Shown here one piece after another: positions 1 to 5,901 of a stretch of DNA of 5,915 nucleotides. A program made the translations under genes and the position numbers. The stretch is taken from contig JARIBR010000030.1 of assembly GCA_029258695.1 (NCBI GenBank), positions 1 through 5,915 on the forward strand. Reading direction: 5' to 3'. Source of the stretch: Quadrisphaera sp. (GTDB lineage: Bacteria; Actinomycetota; Actinomycetes; Actinomycetales; Quadrisphaeraceae). Under the pieces are notes generated by a model. The model was given only the letters and a program-made list of their open reading frames with translations. It did not search any database and had not been told where the DNA came from. Each line of letters begins with the position of its first letter. The stretch's first letter is position 1.

Positions 1-371
1 TGGACGCGCCCGTCATCACCGGGGCGACGTCCGTGGCCGAGCGCCAGCGCCTGTTCGCCGCCTTCCGCACCGGCGAGGTGCGCGTGCTCGTGGTCTCCAA
101 GGTGGCGAACTTCTCCGTCGACCTGCCGGAGGCGTCGGTGGCGATCCAGGTCTCCGGCTCGTTCGGGTCCCGCCAGGAGGAGGCCCAGCGCCTCGGGCGG
201 GTGCTGCGGCCCAAGGCCGACGGGCGGACCGCCCGGTTCTACACGGTGGTCTCCCGCGACACCGCGGACCAGGAGTTCGCCGCCCACCGCCAGCGCTTCC
301 TCGCCGAGCAGGGGTACGCCTACCGCATCGTCGACGCCGGGGACCTCCGCTCCGAGGTCCCCGAGGCGTGA
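1..371 (+). CDS. XPB-family DNA repair helicase, C-terminal part (5' truncated by window edge)
   Basis: The first complete codon is at position 3 and the frame stays open to TGA at 369-371, so about 122 C-terminal residues are present and the start lies outside the window. The sequence is the second RecA-like lobe of an SF2 helicase of the bacterial XPB type: ITGATSVAERQRLFAAF, then VLVVSKVANFSVDLPEA (motif V region, with the VAN-SVDLP signature in place of the usual GxDxP), then QVSGSFGSRQEEAQRLGRVLRP (motif VI, with the Q, R and GR-R residues that contact ATP), then the short FYTVVSRDTADQEFAAHRQRFLAEQGY tail typical of XPB. Proteins of this family are ATP-driven 3'-5' DNA translocases implicated in nucleotide excision repair and are common in actinomycetes. 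The GTG at 33 is internal and not a real start. There is no visible operon link to the next gene: a 97-nt gap with its own candidate promoter follows. Family assignment is firm; the cellular role is known mainly by analogy. Confidence 0.9.
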   Translation, partial: DAPVITGATSVAERQRLFAAFRTGEVRVLVVSKVANFSVDLPEASVAIQVSGSFGSRQEEAQRLGRVLRPKADGRTARFYTVVSRDTADQEFAAHRQRFLAEQGYAYRIVDAGDLRSEVPEA

Positions 372-398
372 CGCTCGGCCGTCGTGGCGCACCGAGCG
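372..398 (+). terminator. weak hairpin just after the helicase stop codon
   Basis: CGCTCGG at 372-378 pairs perfectly with CCGAGCG at 392-398 across a 13-nt loop, starting at the base after the helicase TGA. There is no T tract after the stem, so it is not a canonical intrinsic terminator, although U-less hairpins are often proposed as terminators in GC-rich actinomycetes. A 7-bp stem can occur by chance at this GC content, so this is a tentative call. Confidence 0.25.
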
Positions 399-401
399 GC
401 C

Positions 402-445
402 ATGGTTGCCAGCCCGCTCCCAGGAAGGGTCCACCCGACACCCAG
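402..445 (+). promoter_or_regulatory. candidate response-regulator operator: 11-bp phased CAG half-sites upstream of the HtrA-like protease
   Basis: Cut into 11-mers, this stretch reads ATGGTTGCCAG, CCCGCTCCCAG, GAAGGGTCCAC, CCGACACCCAG. CAG falls at 410-412, 421-423 and 443-445, and the missing register at 432-434 is CAC, a one-base variant. The 11-bp step equals one DNA turn and is the geometry bound by tandem OmpR/PhoB-family dimers; mycobacterial PhoP, for example, recognises 7-bp repeats separated by 4 bp. The same pattern, including an identical CTCCCAG half-site, lies upstream of the response regulator gene at 3388-3442. The pattern is seen directly. That it is bound by the regulator encoded at 3465-4190 is inference. 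Confidence 0.5.
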
Positions 446-455
446 TGCGTTCGCG

Positions 456-468
456 CACCATCGCGGCC
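456..468 (+). promoter_or_regulatory. candidate -10 element for a leaderless or near-leaderless protease mRNA
   Basis: CACCAT at 456-461 resembles the actinobacterial -10 consensus TANNNT at the second and last positions. It lies 10 nt after the last CAG half-site and 7 nt before the ATG at 469, which would place transcription start at or next to the start codon. No Shine-Dalgarno sequence is visible in front of this ATG, as expected for a leaderless message. The element in front of the response regulator (CATCCT at 3453-3458) has the same 10-nt offset from its operator array. The hexamer alone would be weak evidence; the matching geometry is the support. Confidence 0.35.
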
Positions 469-1875
469 ATGACGACACCGGACCATCCCGGCGCCCAGCC
501 CGGTGACGACCGCAGCCCCGGCGGCGGGGCTGCGGCCGGACAGCAGTCGAGCGTCCCGGCGGCCGGCTCCCCGGACGCCGGCGCGGACCGGGGCGGGGCC
601 TGGGCGCCCCCGACGGGCTCGGGGTGGGTCGGCAACCCCGCGCAGGACCGCTCGTCGCAGGCAGGCCCGCCTCCCTCGGGCGAGCAGACCCGATCCCCCC
701 GCCGGGGTCCGGGGTGGGGAGGGGTCGTCGTCGTCGCGCTGGTCGCAGCGCTGCTCGCCGGCGGGCTGGCGACCGCGATCGGGTTCGCCACGCGCCCCGA
801 GCCCCCCGTGGTCGCCGAGACGGCAGCGACCTCGAGCGAGCCCGCCGAGGACGCCGACCCCGCGCAGTCGGTCCCGATCACCGACGCCGTCAACTGGAAC
901 ACCCTCGCCCAGCGCGTCAAGCCCTCGGTGGTCTCCATCCGGGCTGCGAGCGCGCAGGGCGGCGGTGAGGGCACCGGGGTGGTCGTCGACAAGCTCGGCC
1001 ACGTGCTCACCAACAACCACGTCGCCACCGCCGCGGGCCCCCAGGGCCAGCTCCAGGTGACGCTGTCCGACGGGCGGCTCTACGGCGCGGACATCGTCGG
1101 CACCGACCCCAGCACCGACCTCGCGGTCCTCCAGATCCAGGAGCCCCCGGACGACCTCGCCCCCGCCGTGTTCGGCCGCTCCTCCGAGGTCCAGGTGGGC
1201 CAGCACGTCATGGCCGTCGGCAACCCCCTGGGCCTGTCCGACACGGTGACCACCGGCATCGTCTCGGCGCTGAACCGCCCGGTGGTCACGCCCATCGCCG
1301 GGCAGGAGACGCAGCAGAGCCCGTTCGGCGGGCAGGGTGGCCAGGGTGGCGGCGAGGTCGTCACCAACGCGATCCAGACCGACGCCGCCATCAACGCGGG
1401 CAACTCCGGCGGTCCGCTGGTCGACGCCGCGGGGCGGGTGATCGGCATCAACTCCGCCATCGCGAGCCCGTCGGCCGGTGCTGGCGCCGGCTCCGCCGGC
1501 TCCGTCGGCCTCGGTTTCGCCATCCCCGCCGACGAGGCCAAGCGCGTCTCCACCGAGCTCGTCTCCGGGGGCCCCGCCACCCACGCCCAGCTGGGCGTGA
1601 GCCTGGCGCCCCAGCCGGGGACCCCCACCACGGAGGACGGCACCACGCGCCTGGCCGCCACCGTCGCCGCCGTCGTGCCCGACAGCGCGGCCGCCCAGGC
1701 CGGCCTGGTGGAGGGCGACGAGATCGTCGCGGCGGACGACGTGCCCACCCCGGGCGCGGACTCCCTCGTCGCGGTCGTCCGCGAGCGCGCGCCCGACGAC
1801 CAGATGATCCTCACCGTCGTCCGTGAGGGGCAGGAGCAGGACGTCAGCGTCCAGCTGGGCGCCCGGGAGCAGTGA
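469..1875 (+). CDS. HtrA/DegP-like S1C trypsin-like serine protease with PDZ domain, membrane anchored
   Basis: This 468-residue protein is a membrane-anchored HtrA (DegP/DegS/PepD-type) protease that cleaves or holds misfolded proteins on the outer face of the cytoplasmic membrane. Residues 1 to about 83 are a Pro/Gly/Ser-rich, probably disordered cytoplasmic head. One membrane span (about 84-107, [20 protein letters not shown]) follows without a lipobox. The trypsin domain carries the full triad: H184 in LTNNHVA, D217 in STDLAVLQI and S313 in GNSGGPL, with the oxyanion and L2 loop [10 protein letters not shown] near 344-353. A C-terminal PDZ domain starts near Q374-LGV and includes [18 protein letters not shown]. 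Two Gly-rich stretches (287-295 and 337-345) are surface-loop insertions. The ATG at 469 is preferred over the upstream in-frame TTG at 406, because that codon lies inside the operator-like repeats and would add an unlikely 21-residue tail. The gene shares a 4-bp overlap with xylB. The motifs make the family assignment firm; the substrate and the exact paralog are not determinable. Confidence 0.93.
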   Translation: MTTPDHPGAQPGDDRSPGGGAAAGQQSSVPAAGSPDAGADRGGAWAPPTGSGWVGNPAQDRSSQAGPPPSGEQTRSPRRGPGWGGVVVVALVAALLAGGLATAIGFATRPEPPVVAETAATSSEPAEDADPAQSVPITDAVNWNTLAQRVKPSVVSIRAASAQGGGEGTGVVVDKLGHVLTNNHVATAAGPQGQLQVTLSDGRLYGADIVGTDPSTDLAVLQIQEPPDDLAPAVFGRSSEVQVGQHVMAVGNPLGLSDTVTTGIVSALNRPVVTPIAGQETQQSPFGGQGGQGGGEVVTNAIQTDAAINAGNSGGPLVDAAGRVIGINSAIASPSAGAGAGSAGSVGLGFAIPADEAKRVSTELVSGGPATHAQLGVSLAPQPGTPTTEDGTTRLAATVAAVVPDSAAAQAGLVEGDEIVAADDVPTPGADSLVAVVRERAPDDQMILTVVREGQEQDVSVQLGAREQ

Positions 1876-3371
1876 GCCCCGCCGTGGCCCGCCCCCTCGT
1901 CGCCGGCGTCGACTCCTCCACGCAGTCCTGCAAGGTGGTCGTGCGCGACGCCGCATCCGGGGAGCTCGTGCGCGAGGGACGGGCCGACCACCCCGACGGC
2001 ACCGAGGTGCACCCGCACCGCTGGGAGGACGCGCTGCGCTGCGCGATCGACGACGCCGGCGGTCTCGGCGGCGTGGAGGCGGTCTCCGTCGGCGGCCAGC
2101 AGCACGGCATGGTCGCCCTGGACCAGCGCGGGGCGGTGGTGCGCGAGGCGCTGCTGTGGAACGACACGCGCAGCGCGAGCGCCGCCGCCGACCTCGTGCG
2201 CGACCTCGGGGGAGGCGACGAGACCCTCGGGCGCCGCCGGTTCGCCGACGCCGTGGGGGTGGTGCCGCTCGCCTCCTTCACCGGGGCCAAGCTGCGGTGG
2301 CTCGCGGACCACGAGCCCGGCAACGCCGACGCGAGCGCCGCCGTCGCGCTCCCCCACGACTGGCTGTCGTGGCGCCTCGCCGGGGCCGGGGCCGGGTCCG
2401 GGGCCGGGGCTGGGGCGGTCGGCCTCGACGCCCTGGTCACCGACCGCGGTGACGCCTCCGGCACCGCCTACTTCTCGGCGCGCACCGGTGAGTACCGCCG
2501 TGACCTCCTGGAGCTGGCGATGCGCGGGCGCAGCCCGCTGCTGCCCCGGGTCGCCGGGCCGGCGGAGCGCTGCTCCCCGGTCGACCCGTCCTGGGGCGCG
2601 GCGCCGGGAGCCGTCCTCGGGCCGGGCACCGGCGACAACGCCGCCGCGGCCCTGGGGCTCGGCGCTCAGCCGGGCGACGTCATCGTCTCGCTCGGGACCT
2701 CCGGGACGGTCTCGGCCGTCTCCGACACCGCGCCCGACGACCCGTCCGGCGTGGTCGCCGGCTTCGCCGACGCCTCCGGTCGCCAGCTGCCGCTGGTGGC
2801 GACGCTGAACGCCGCCCGGGTGCTCAGCGCCACCGCCGCCCTGCTGGGGGTCGACCTCGACGAGCTCTCCCGCCTCGCGCTGGCCACCGCGCCCGGCGCC
2901 GGCGGCCTGGTCCTCGTGCCCTACCTCGAGGGCGAGCGCACCCCGGACCGCCCGGAGGCCACCGGCGCGCTGCACGGCATGACCCTGTCCACCATGCCGC
3001 CCGGCCACCTCGCGCGCGCCGCGGTGGAGGGTCTGCTGTGCTCCATGGCCGAAGGGGTCGACGCCCTGGTCGGGCAGGGCACCCGGGTGGATCGCGTCCT
3101 GCTCATCGGCGGCGCGGCCCGCTCCGAGGCGGTGCGCCGCGTCGCCGCCACCGTGCTGGGCCGTGAGGTGGTCGTCCCCCCGCCGGGTGAGTACGTGGCC
3201 GACGGCGCCGCGCGCCAGGCGGCCTGGGTGCTGTCCGGCGCCGACGCTCCTCCGACCTGGGGTGACGGCGGCCCGGCCACGGCCACCGTCGTGCCCGCCG
3301 ACACCAGCGGCGCCGGCGAGCAGGTCCGCGCCCGCTACGCGCGGGTGCGGGACCTCACCGACGGTCTCTGA
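1872..3371 (+). CDS. xylB: xylulokinase (FGGY-family carbohydrate kinase)
   Basis: A 499-residue FGGY kinase, close to the usual length of about 480-500 for XylB, which phosphorylates D-xylulose to xylulose 5-phosphate in the cytoplasm for entry into the pentose phosphate pathway. Visible motifs: [11 protein letters not shown] with D14 (phosphate-binding loop of the N-terminal lobe), GGQQHGM at 74-80 and WNDTRS at 96-101 (sugar site, typical of xylulokinases), TDRGDASGT after the insert, [11 protein letters not shown] with catalytic base D255, SLGTSG at 273-278, LIGGAARSE from 411 and [13 protein letters not shown] from 440 (nucleotide site). The GTG at 1872 overlaps the protease TGA (GTGA), so translation is probably coupled; GGGAG at 1865-1869 is only 2 nt away, and a second in-frame GTG at 1884 is an alternative start. 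No xylA or xylose transporter is in the window, and partnership with an HtrA protease is unusual. A 36-bp Ala-Gly repeat interrupts the N-terminal lobe at residues 170-181. A related FGGY substrate cannot be fully excluded, but the motifs favour xylulose. Confidence 0.9.
   Translation: MSPAVARPLVAGVDSSTQSCKVVVRDAASGELVREGRADHPDGTEVHPHRWEDALRCAIDDAGGLGGVEAVSVGGQQHGMVALDQRGAVVREALLWNDTRSASAAADLVRDLGGGDETLGRRRFADAVGVVPLASFTGAKLRWLADHEPGNADASAAVALPHDWLSWRLAGAGAGSGAGAGAVGLDALVTDRGDASGTAYFSARTGEYRRDLLELAMRGRSPLLPRVAGPAERCSPVDPSWGAAPGAVLGPGTGDNAAAALGLGAQPGDVIVSLGTSGTVSAVSDTAPDDPSGVVAGFADASGRQLPLVATLNAARVLSATAALLGVDLDELSRLALATAPGAGGLVLVPYLEGERTPDRPEATGALHGMTLSTMPPGHLARAAVEGLLCSMAEGVDALVGQGTRVDRVLLIGGAARSEAVRRVAATVLGREVVVPPPGEYVADGAARQAAWVLSGADAPPTWGDGGPATATVVPADTSGAGEQVRARYARVRDLTDGL
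2379..2414 (+). repeat. in-frame GCCGGG hexanucleotide repeat inside xylB, G-quadruplex candidate
   Basis: Six consecutive hexamers: GCCGGG three times, TCCGGG, GCCGGG, GCTGGG. They encode alternating Ala-Gly (one Ser) at XylB residues 170-181, between [11 protein letters not shown] and [16 protein letters not shown], two blocks that are normally joined by a short turn in this family. On the coding strand this produces six runs of 3-4 G (2382-2385, 2388-2391, 2394-2396, 2400-2403, 2406-2409, 2412-2415) separated by 2-3 nt, which fits an intramolecular G-quadruplex in the mRNA or in the non-template strand. Unit gain or loss would keep the frame, so the tract can vary in length without inactivating the gene. 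Confidence 0.8.
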
Positions 3372-3387
3372 CGGGCCCCGACGGACC

Positions 3388-3442
3388 ACGCGCAGCAGGC
3401 AAGAGCCAGCCGACCTGCAGCGATCTCCCAGCGGACCTTCAG
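3388..3442 (+). promoter_or_regulatory. candidate autoregulatory operator: five 11-bp phased CAG half-sites upstream of the response regulator
   Basis: Five consecutive 11-mers all end in CAG: ACGCGCAGCAG, GCAAGAGCCAG, CCGACCTGCAG, CGATCTCCCAG, CGGACCTTCAG. The CAGs are at 3396, 3407, 3418, 3429 and 3440, separated by exactly 8 nt each time. The last three 11-mers are most alike; the third and fifth agree at 9 of 11 positions. Read as 7-bp sites with 4-bp spacers they are AGCCAGC, CTGCAGC, TCCCAGC and CTTCAGA, similar in geometry and partly in sequence to the mycobacterial PhoP box (TCACAGC-N4-TCACAGC, from memory of the literature). The position directly upstream of a PhoP-type regulator suggests autoregulation. 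The pattern is observed; binding is inferred. Confidence 0.6.
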
Positions 3443-3452
3443 ACTGACGGCG

Positions 3453-3464
3453 CATCCTCGGGCC
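3453..3464 (+). promoter_or_regulatory. candidate -10 element for a leaderless or near-leaderless response-regulator mRNA
   Basis: CATCCT at 3453-3458 starts 10 nt after the last CAG half-site and ends 6 nt before the ATG at 3465. This matches the arrangement in front of the protease gene (CACCAT, 10 nt after the last CAG, 7 nt before ATG). No Shine-Dalgarno sequence precedes the ATG. With this -10, the phased half-sites would cover the -35 region and further upstream, the usual placement for activation by an OmpR/PhoB-family protein. The rest of the 93-nt gap between xylB and this gene holds no clear terminator. Confidence 0.35.
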
Positions 3465-4190
3465 ATGCCCCCCACCACCGAGGCACGCCTCCTGGTCGTC
3501 GACGACGAGCCCAACATCCGCGAGCTGCTGAGCACGTCGCTGCGCTTCGCCGGGTTCGAGGTCCACACCGCCGCTGACGGCGCCGAGGCGCTGCGCCAGG
3601 CGGAGACCACCCGCCCGGACCTGGTGGTCCTCGACGTGATGCTCCCCGACCTCGACGGTTTTGCCGTCACGCGCCGCCTGCGCGAGCGCGGTCGGGAGGT
3701 CCCGGTGCTCTTCCTCACCGCCAAGGACGACGTCGCGGACCGCGTCAACGGGCTCACGGTGGGCGGGGACGACTACGTCACCAAGCCGTTCAGCCTCGAG
3801 GAGGTCGTCGCCCGCATCCGCGCGGTGCTGCGGCGCACCGGCGCCGGGGCGGACCCGAAGGCCGGCCGGCTGGTCTTCGCCGACCTCGAGCTCGACGAGG
3901 ACGCCCACGAGGTGCGGCGGGCCGGGGTGGACGTCGAGCTCTCCCCCACGGAGTTCAAGCTCCTGCGCTACCTCATGCTCAACCCGAACCGCGTGCTGTC
4001 CAAGGCGCAGATCCTCGACCACGTGTGGAACTACGACTTCGGCGGTGAGGCAGGCATCGTCGAGAGCTACATCTCCTACCTGCGGCGCAAGATCGACGCG
4101 ATCGACGGCGCCGACGGCCTGAAGGTGAGCCCGCTGATCCACACCCGCCGGGGCATCGGGTACGTGCTCCGGCTCGCCCCGACCACCTGA
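3465..4190 (+). CDS. OmpR/PhoB-family response regulator, PhoP/TcrX-type
   Basis: A 241-residue DNA-binding response regulator. The receiver domain (about 7-122) has the acidic pair D13-D14 in LLVVDDEPNIRELL, phosphoacceptor D57 in LVVLDVMLPD, T85 in LFLTAKDD, and Y104 and K107 in GGDDYVTKPFSLEEVVARIRAVLRR. The winged-helix effector domain occupies roughly 137-238, with SPTEFKLLRYLMLNPNRVLSKAQILDHVW, the recognition-helix segment IVESYISYLRRKID, and the wing HTRRGIGYVLR. The phrases GGDDYVTKPFSLEEVVAR, LSPTEFKLLRY and DHVWNYDFGG closely resemble mycobacterial PhoP and TcrX rather than MprA, so this is placed in the PhoP/TcrX group; the true ortholog cannot be named from the sequence alone. 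The ATG at 3465 is the only sensible start. The kinase gene follows after 1 nt. The phased repeats upstream suggest autoregulation, and a similar array suggests that the protease-xylB operon is also a target. Confidence 0.95.
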   Translation: MPPTTEARLLVVDDEPNIRELLSTSLRFAGFEVHTAADGAEALRQAETTRPDLVVLDVMLPDLDGFAVTRRLRERGREVPVLFLTAKDDVADRVNGLTVGGDDYVTKPFSLEEVVARIRAVLRRTGAGADPKAGRLVFADLELDEDAHEVRRAGVDVELSPTEFKLLRYLMLNPNRVLSKAQILDHVWNYDFGGEAGIVESYISYLRRKIDAIDGADGLKVSPLIHTRRGIGYVLRLAPTT

Positions 4191-4191
4191 C

Positions 4192-5892
4192 GTGGGGGCC
4201 GTGCGGGGCCGCAAGGAGCGGATCTCCGGTCTCGTGGGCGGCGCTCTGACCGGCGCGGGGTCCTCGGTGAGGACCCGGGTGCAGCCGGCCCGACGGCGCG
4301 TGGGCGCCTCGCTGCACGAGCTGCCGCTGAGCACCCGGCTGGTCGCGATCGTCACGTCGCTGCTGGTGGTGGCGCTGTTCCTCACCGGGGTGGTGACCGT
4401 CGCGCTGCTGCAGCGGGTCCTCGTCAGCCAGGTCGACGACGACCTCGTCCGGGTGGTCGGCAACCAGCGCGTGCTCAACGCCGTGGTCGAGTCCGCCGGG
4501 GACCCGACGAGCGTCCCGAACCTGCCGAGCGACTACATCGTCCAGCTGAACGACGCGGCCGGCGAGCGCATCACGCGCGGCCCCACGCCTCCGAACCAGC
4601 CCGCGACGAGCGCCCTGGAACCGGTGAGCCTGGAGCGGGCGGAGGAGCTGGGCGGCGACCCGTTCACCACCGACGCGGCTCGCGGCGACCAGCTGCGCGC
4701 CATCGCCGTGCCGGTGACCACCAGGTCGGAGGCCACCCTCGTGGTCACCGTCGCCCGCTCCCTGGCGCCCGTGGACCGGGCGGTCTCCGCCGTGGCGGCG
4801 TGGTTCCTCGTCGTGGGGGTGCTCGTGGCCGTCACGGGGGCGCTGCTGGGGGCTGCGGCGGTGCGCCGCGCGTTCCGCCCGCTGCGCGAGGTCGAGGCGG
4901 TGGCGAGCGCCTACGGCGACGGCGACACCTCCCCCCGGGTCGCCGACACCCCGGCCACCACGGAGGTGGGTCGCCTCGGGCGCGCCATCAACGCGATGCT
5001 GGACCGCATCGAGACCTCGCTCGCGGCGCGCGAGGCCTCCGAGGAGCGCATGCGACGTTTCGTCGGCGACGCCAGCCACGAGCTGCGCACCCCGCTCGCG
5101 GCGGTCCGCGGCTTCGCCGAGCTGCACCGCATGGGCGCCCTGACCGGCCCGGCGGACGTGGCGAGCGCCTTCCGCCGCGTCGAGGACGAGGCCACGCGCA
5201 TGGGCGGGCTCGTCGACGACCTCTTGCTGCTCGCCCGCCTCGACGAGCAGCGGCCGATGCGGCGCGAGCCCGTGGACCTCCTGGTCCTCGCCGCCGACGC
5301 CCGCGAGGACGCCCGCGCCCTGGCCCCCGACCGCACCGTCCGCCTCGTCGGCGCGGAGGACGGCTCGCCGGTGCGCTCGGCGCTGGTCACCGGCGACGAG
5401 CCGCGGCTGCGCCAGGTGCTCGAGAACCTCCTCGCCAACGCCCTGCGGCACACGCCCGCCGGCACCCCGGTCGAGATCGGGGCGGGCGTGCGCGACGGCT
5501 CGGCGGTGCTGCGCGTGGTCGACCACGGGCCGGGCGTGGCCCCCGAGGACGCCCGGCGCGTCTTCGAGCGCTTCTACCGCGCTGACGCCTCCCGCGTGCG
5601 CACCCAGGGCGGCGGCTCGGGCCTCGGGCTGGCCATCGTCGCGGCCATCGTGGGGGCGCACGGCGGGGCCGTCCGGCTGGTGCCCACGCCCGGCGGAGGG
5701 GCGACCGCGGAGGTGGCCCTGCCTCTCGACCACGAGGGCGGGCCCGGCGACGAGCCACCCGAGGACCTCGACGACGCGCCCGAGACGCCTGTGGACAGCC
5801 TCGACCAACCTGTGGACAACGCCGCTCATGCCCCGGCGCCCGCCCCTACGGTCGCTGCACCACGCCGGCTCCCCGAGGACGCCCCGTCCTGA
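4192..5892 (+). CDS. sensor histidine kinase (HAMP-HisKA-HATPase), partner of the upstream response regulator
   Basis: A 566-residue membrane sensor kinase expected to autophosphorylate and pass phosphate to D57 of the adjacent regulator. Order of parts: basic cytoplasmic N-terminus, TM1 about 50-74 (LVAIVTSLLVVALFLTGVVTVALL), extracytoplasmic sensor region about 75-198 with no recognised fold, TM2 about 199-224, HAMP about 225-275 (FRPLREVE), HisKA with H296 in FVGDASHELRTPLAAVRGF, N box ENLLANALRHT with N416, G1 box DHGPG at 444-448, F box RRVFERFYRAD, G2 box GGGSGLGLAIV from 473. After the ATPase domain an unusual tail of about 55 residues is acidic then Pro/Ala-rich. Start choice is uncertain: GTG 4192 is 1 nt after the regulator stop and fits coupling, but lacks a Shine-Dalgarno. 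GTG 4201 is also in frame, and GTG 4279 has GAGGA at 4269-4273 with 5-nt spacing and would give a 537-residue protein with a shorter N-terminus. Function is firm; the signal is unknown. Confidence 0.95.
   Translation: MGAVRGRKERISGLVGGALTGAGSSVRTRVQPARRRVGASLHELPLSTRLVAIVTSLLVVALFLTGVVTVALLQRVLVSQVDDDLVRVVGNQRVLNAVVESAGDPTSVPNLPSDYIVQLNDAAGERITRGPTPPNQPATSALEPVSLERAEELGGDPFTTDAARGDQLRAIAVPVTTRSEATLVVTVARSLAPVDRAVSAVAAWFLVVGVLVAVTGALLGAAAVRRAFRPLREVEAVASAYGDGDTSPRVADTPATTEVGRLGRAINAMLDRIETSLAAREASEERMRRFVGDASHELRTPLAAVRGFAELHRMGALTGPADVASAFRRVEDEATRMGGLVDDLLLLARLDEQRPMRREPVDLLVLAADAREDARALAPDRTVRLVGAEDGSPVRSALVTGDEPRLRQVLENLLANALRHTPAGTPVEIGAGVRDGSAVLRVVDHGPGVAPEDARRVFERFYRADASRVRTQGGGSGLGLAIVAAIVGAHGGAVRLVPTPGGGATAEVALPLDHEGGPGDEPPEDLDDAPETPVDSLDQPVDNAAHAPAPAPTVAAPRRLPEDAPS
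5788..5819 (-). other. pair of DnaA-box-like 9-mers 21 bp apart
   Basis: On the - strand the window reads TTGTCCACA (5819-5811) and CTGTCCACA (5798-5790). The first is the preferred DnaA box of high-GC actinomycetes such as Streptomyces, and the second differs at one position within the tolerated range. They have the same orientation, are exactly 21 bp apart (two helical turns), and share the 10-mer CCTGTGGACA on the + strand. They lie inside the 3' end of the kinase gene, where they encode the repeated tetrapeptides PVDS and PVDN. Sequence match is direct; DnaA binding is inference, and a coding-repeat explanation remains possible. Confidence 0.4.
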
Positions 5893-5901
5893 CCGGCGCA
5901 C

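Noticed and set aside
423..451. Extracytoplasmic-function sigma factor promoter (GGAAG at 423-427 and CGTT at 448-451) upstream of the protease.
   Set aside because: The spacer is 20 nt, longer than the roughly 16-18 nt used by SigE-type factors, and the -35 half falls within the phased repeats. It remains a weak alternative only.
406..468. TTG at 406 as the protease start, adding 21 residues.
   Set aside because: No Shine-Dalgarno precedes it, the added peptide has no signal or domain character, and the stretch is better explained as operator-like repeats plus promoter.
3395..3418. Hairpin GCAGG/CCTGC between xylB and the response regulator as a terminator.
   Set aside because: The stem is only 5 bp with a 14-nt loop and no T tract, and it arises from the CAG repeats themselves.
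3439..3447. Short palindrome TCAG-A-CTGA as an operator for a symmetric repressor.
   Set aside because: The arms are only 4 bp and the flanks do not extend the symmetry; its left half is already part of the direct-repeat array, which suits the adjacent regulator family.
1080..4478. An uninterrupted 1132-codon open frame on the - strand, and similar long - strand frames at 16-1956 and 3979-5913.
   Set aside because: They lie opposite five well-conserved genes, have no recognisable domain, and are dominated by Arg, Gly, Ala, Val and His. In sequence with GC-rich third positions, antisense stops are rare, so long mirror frames are expected.
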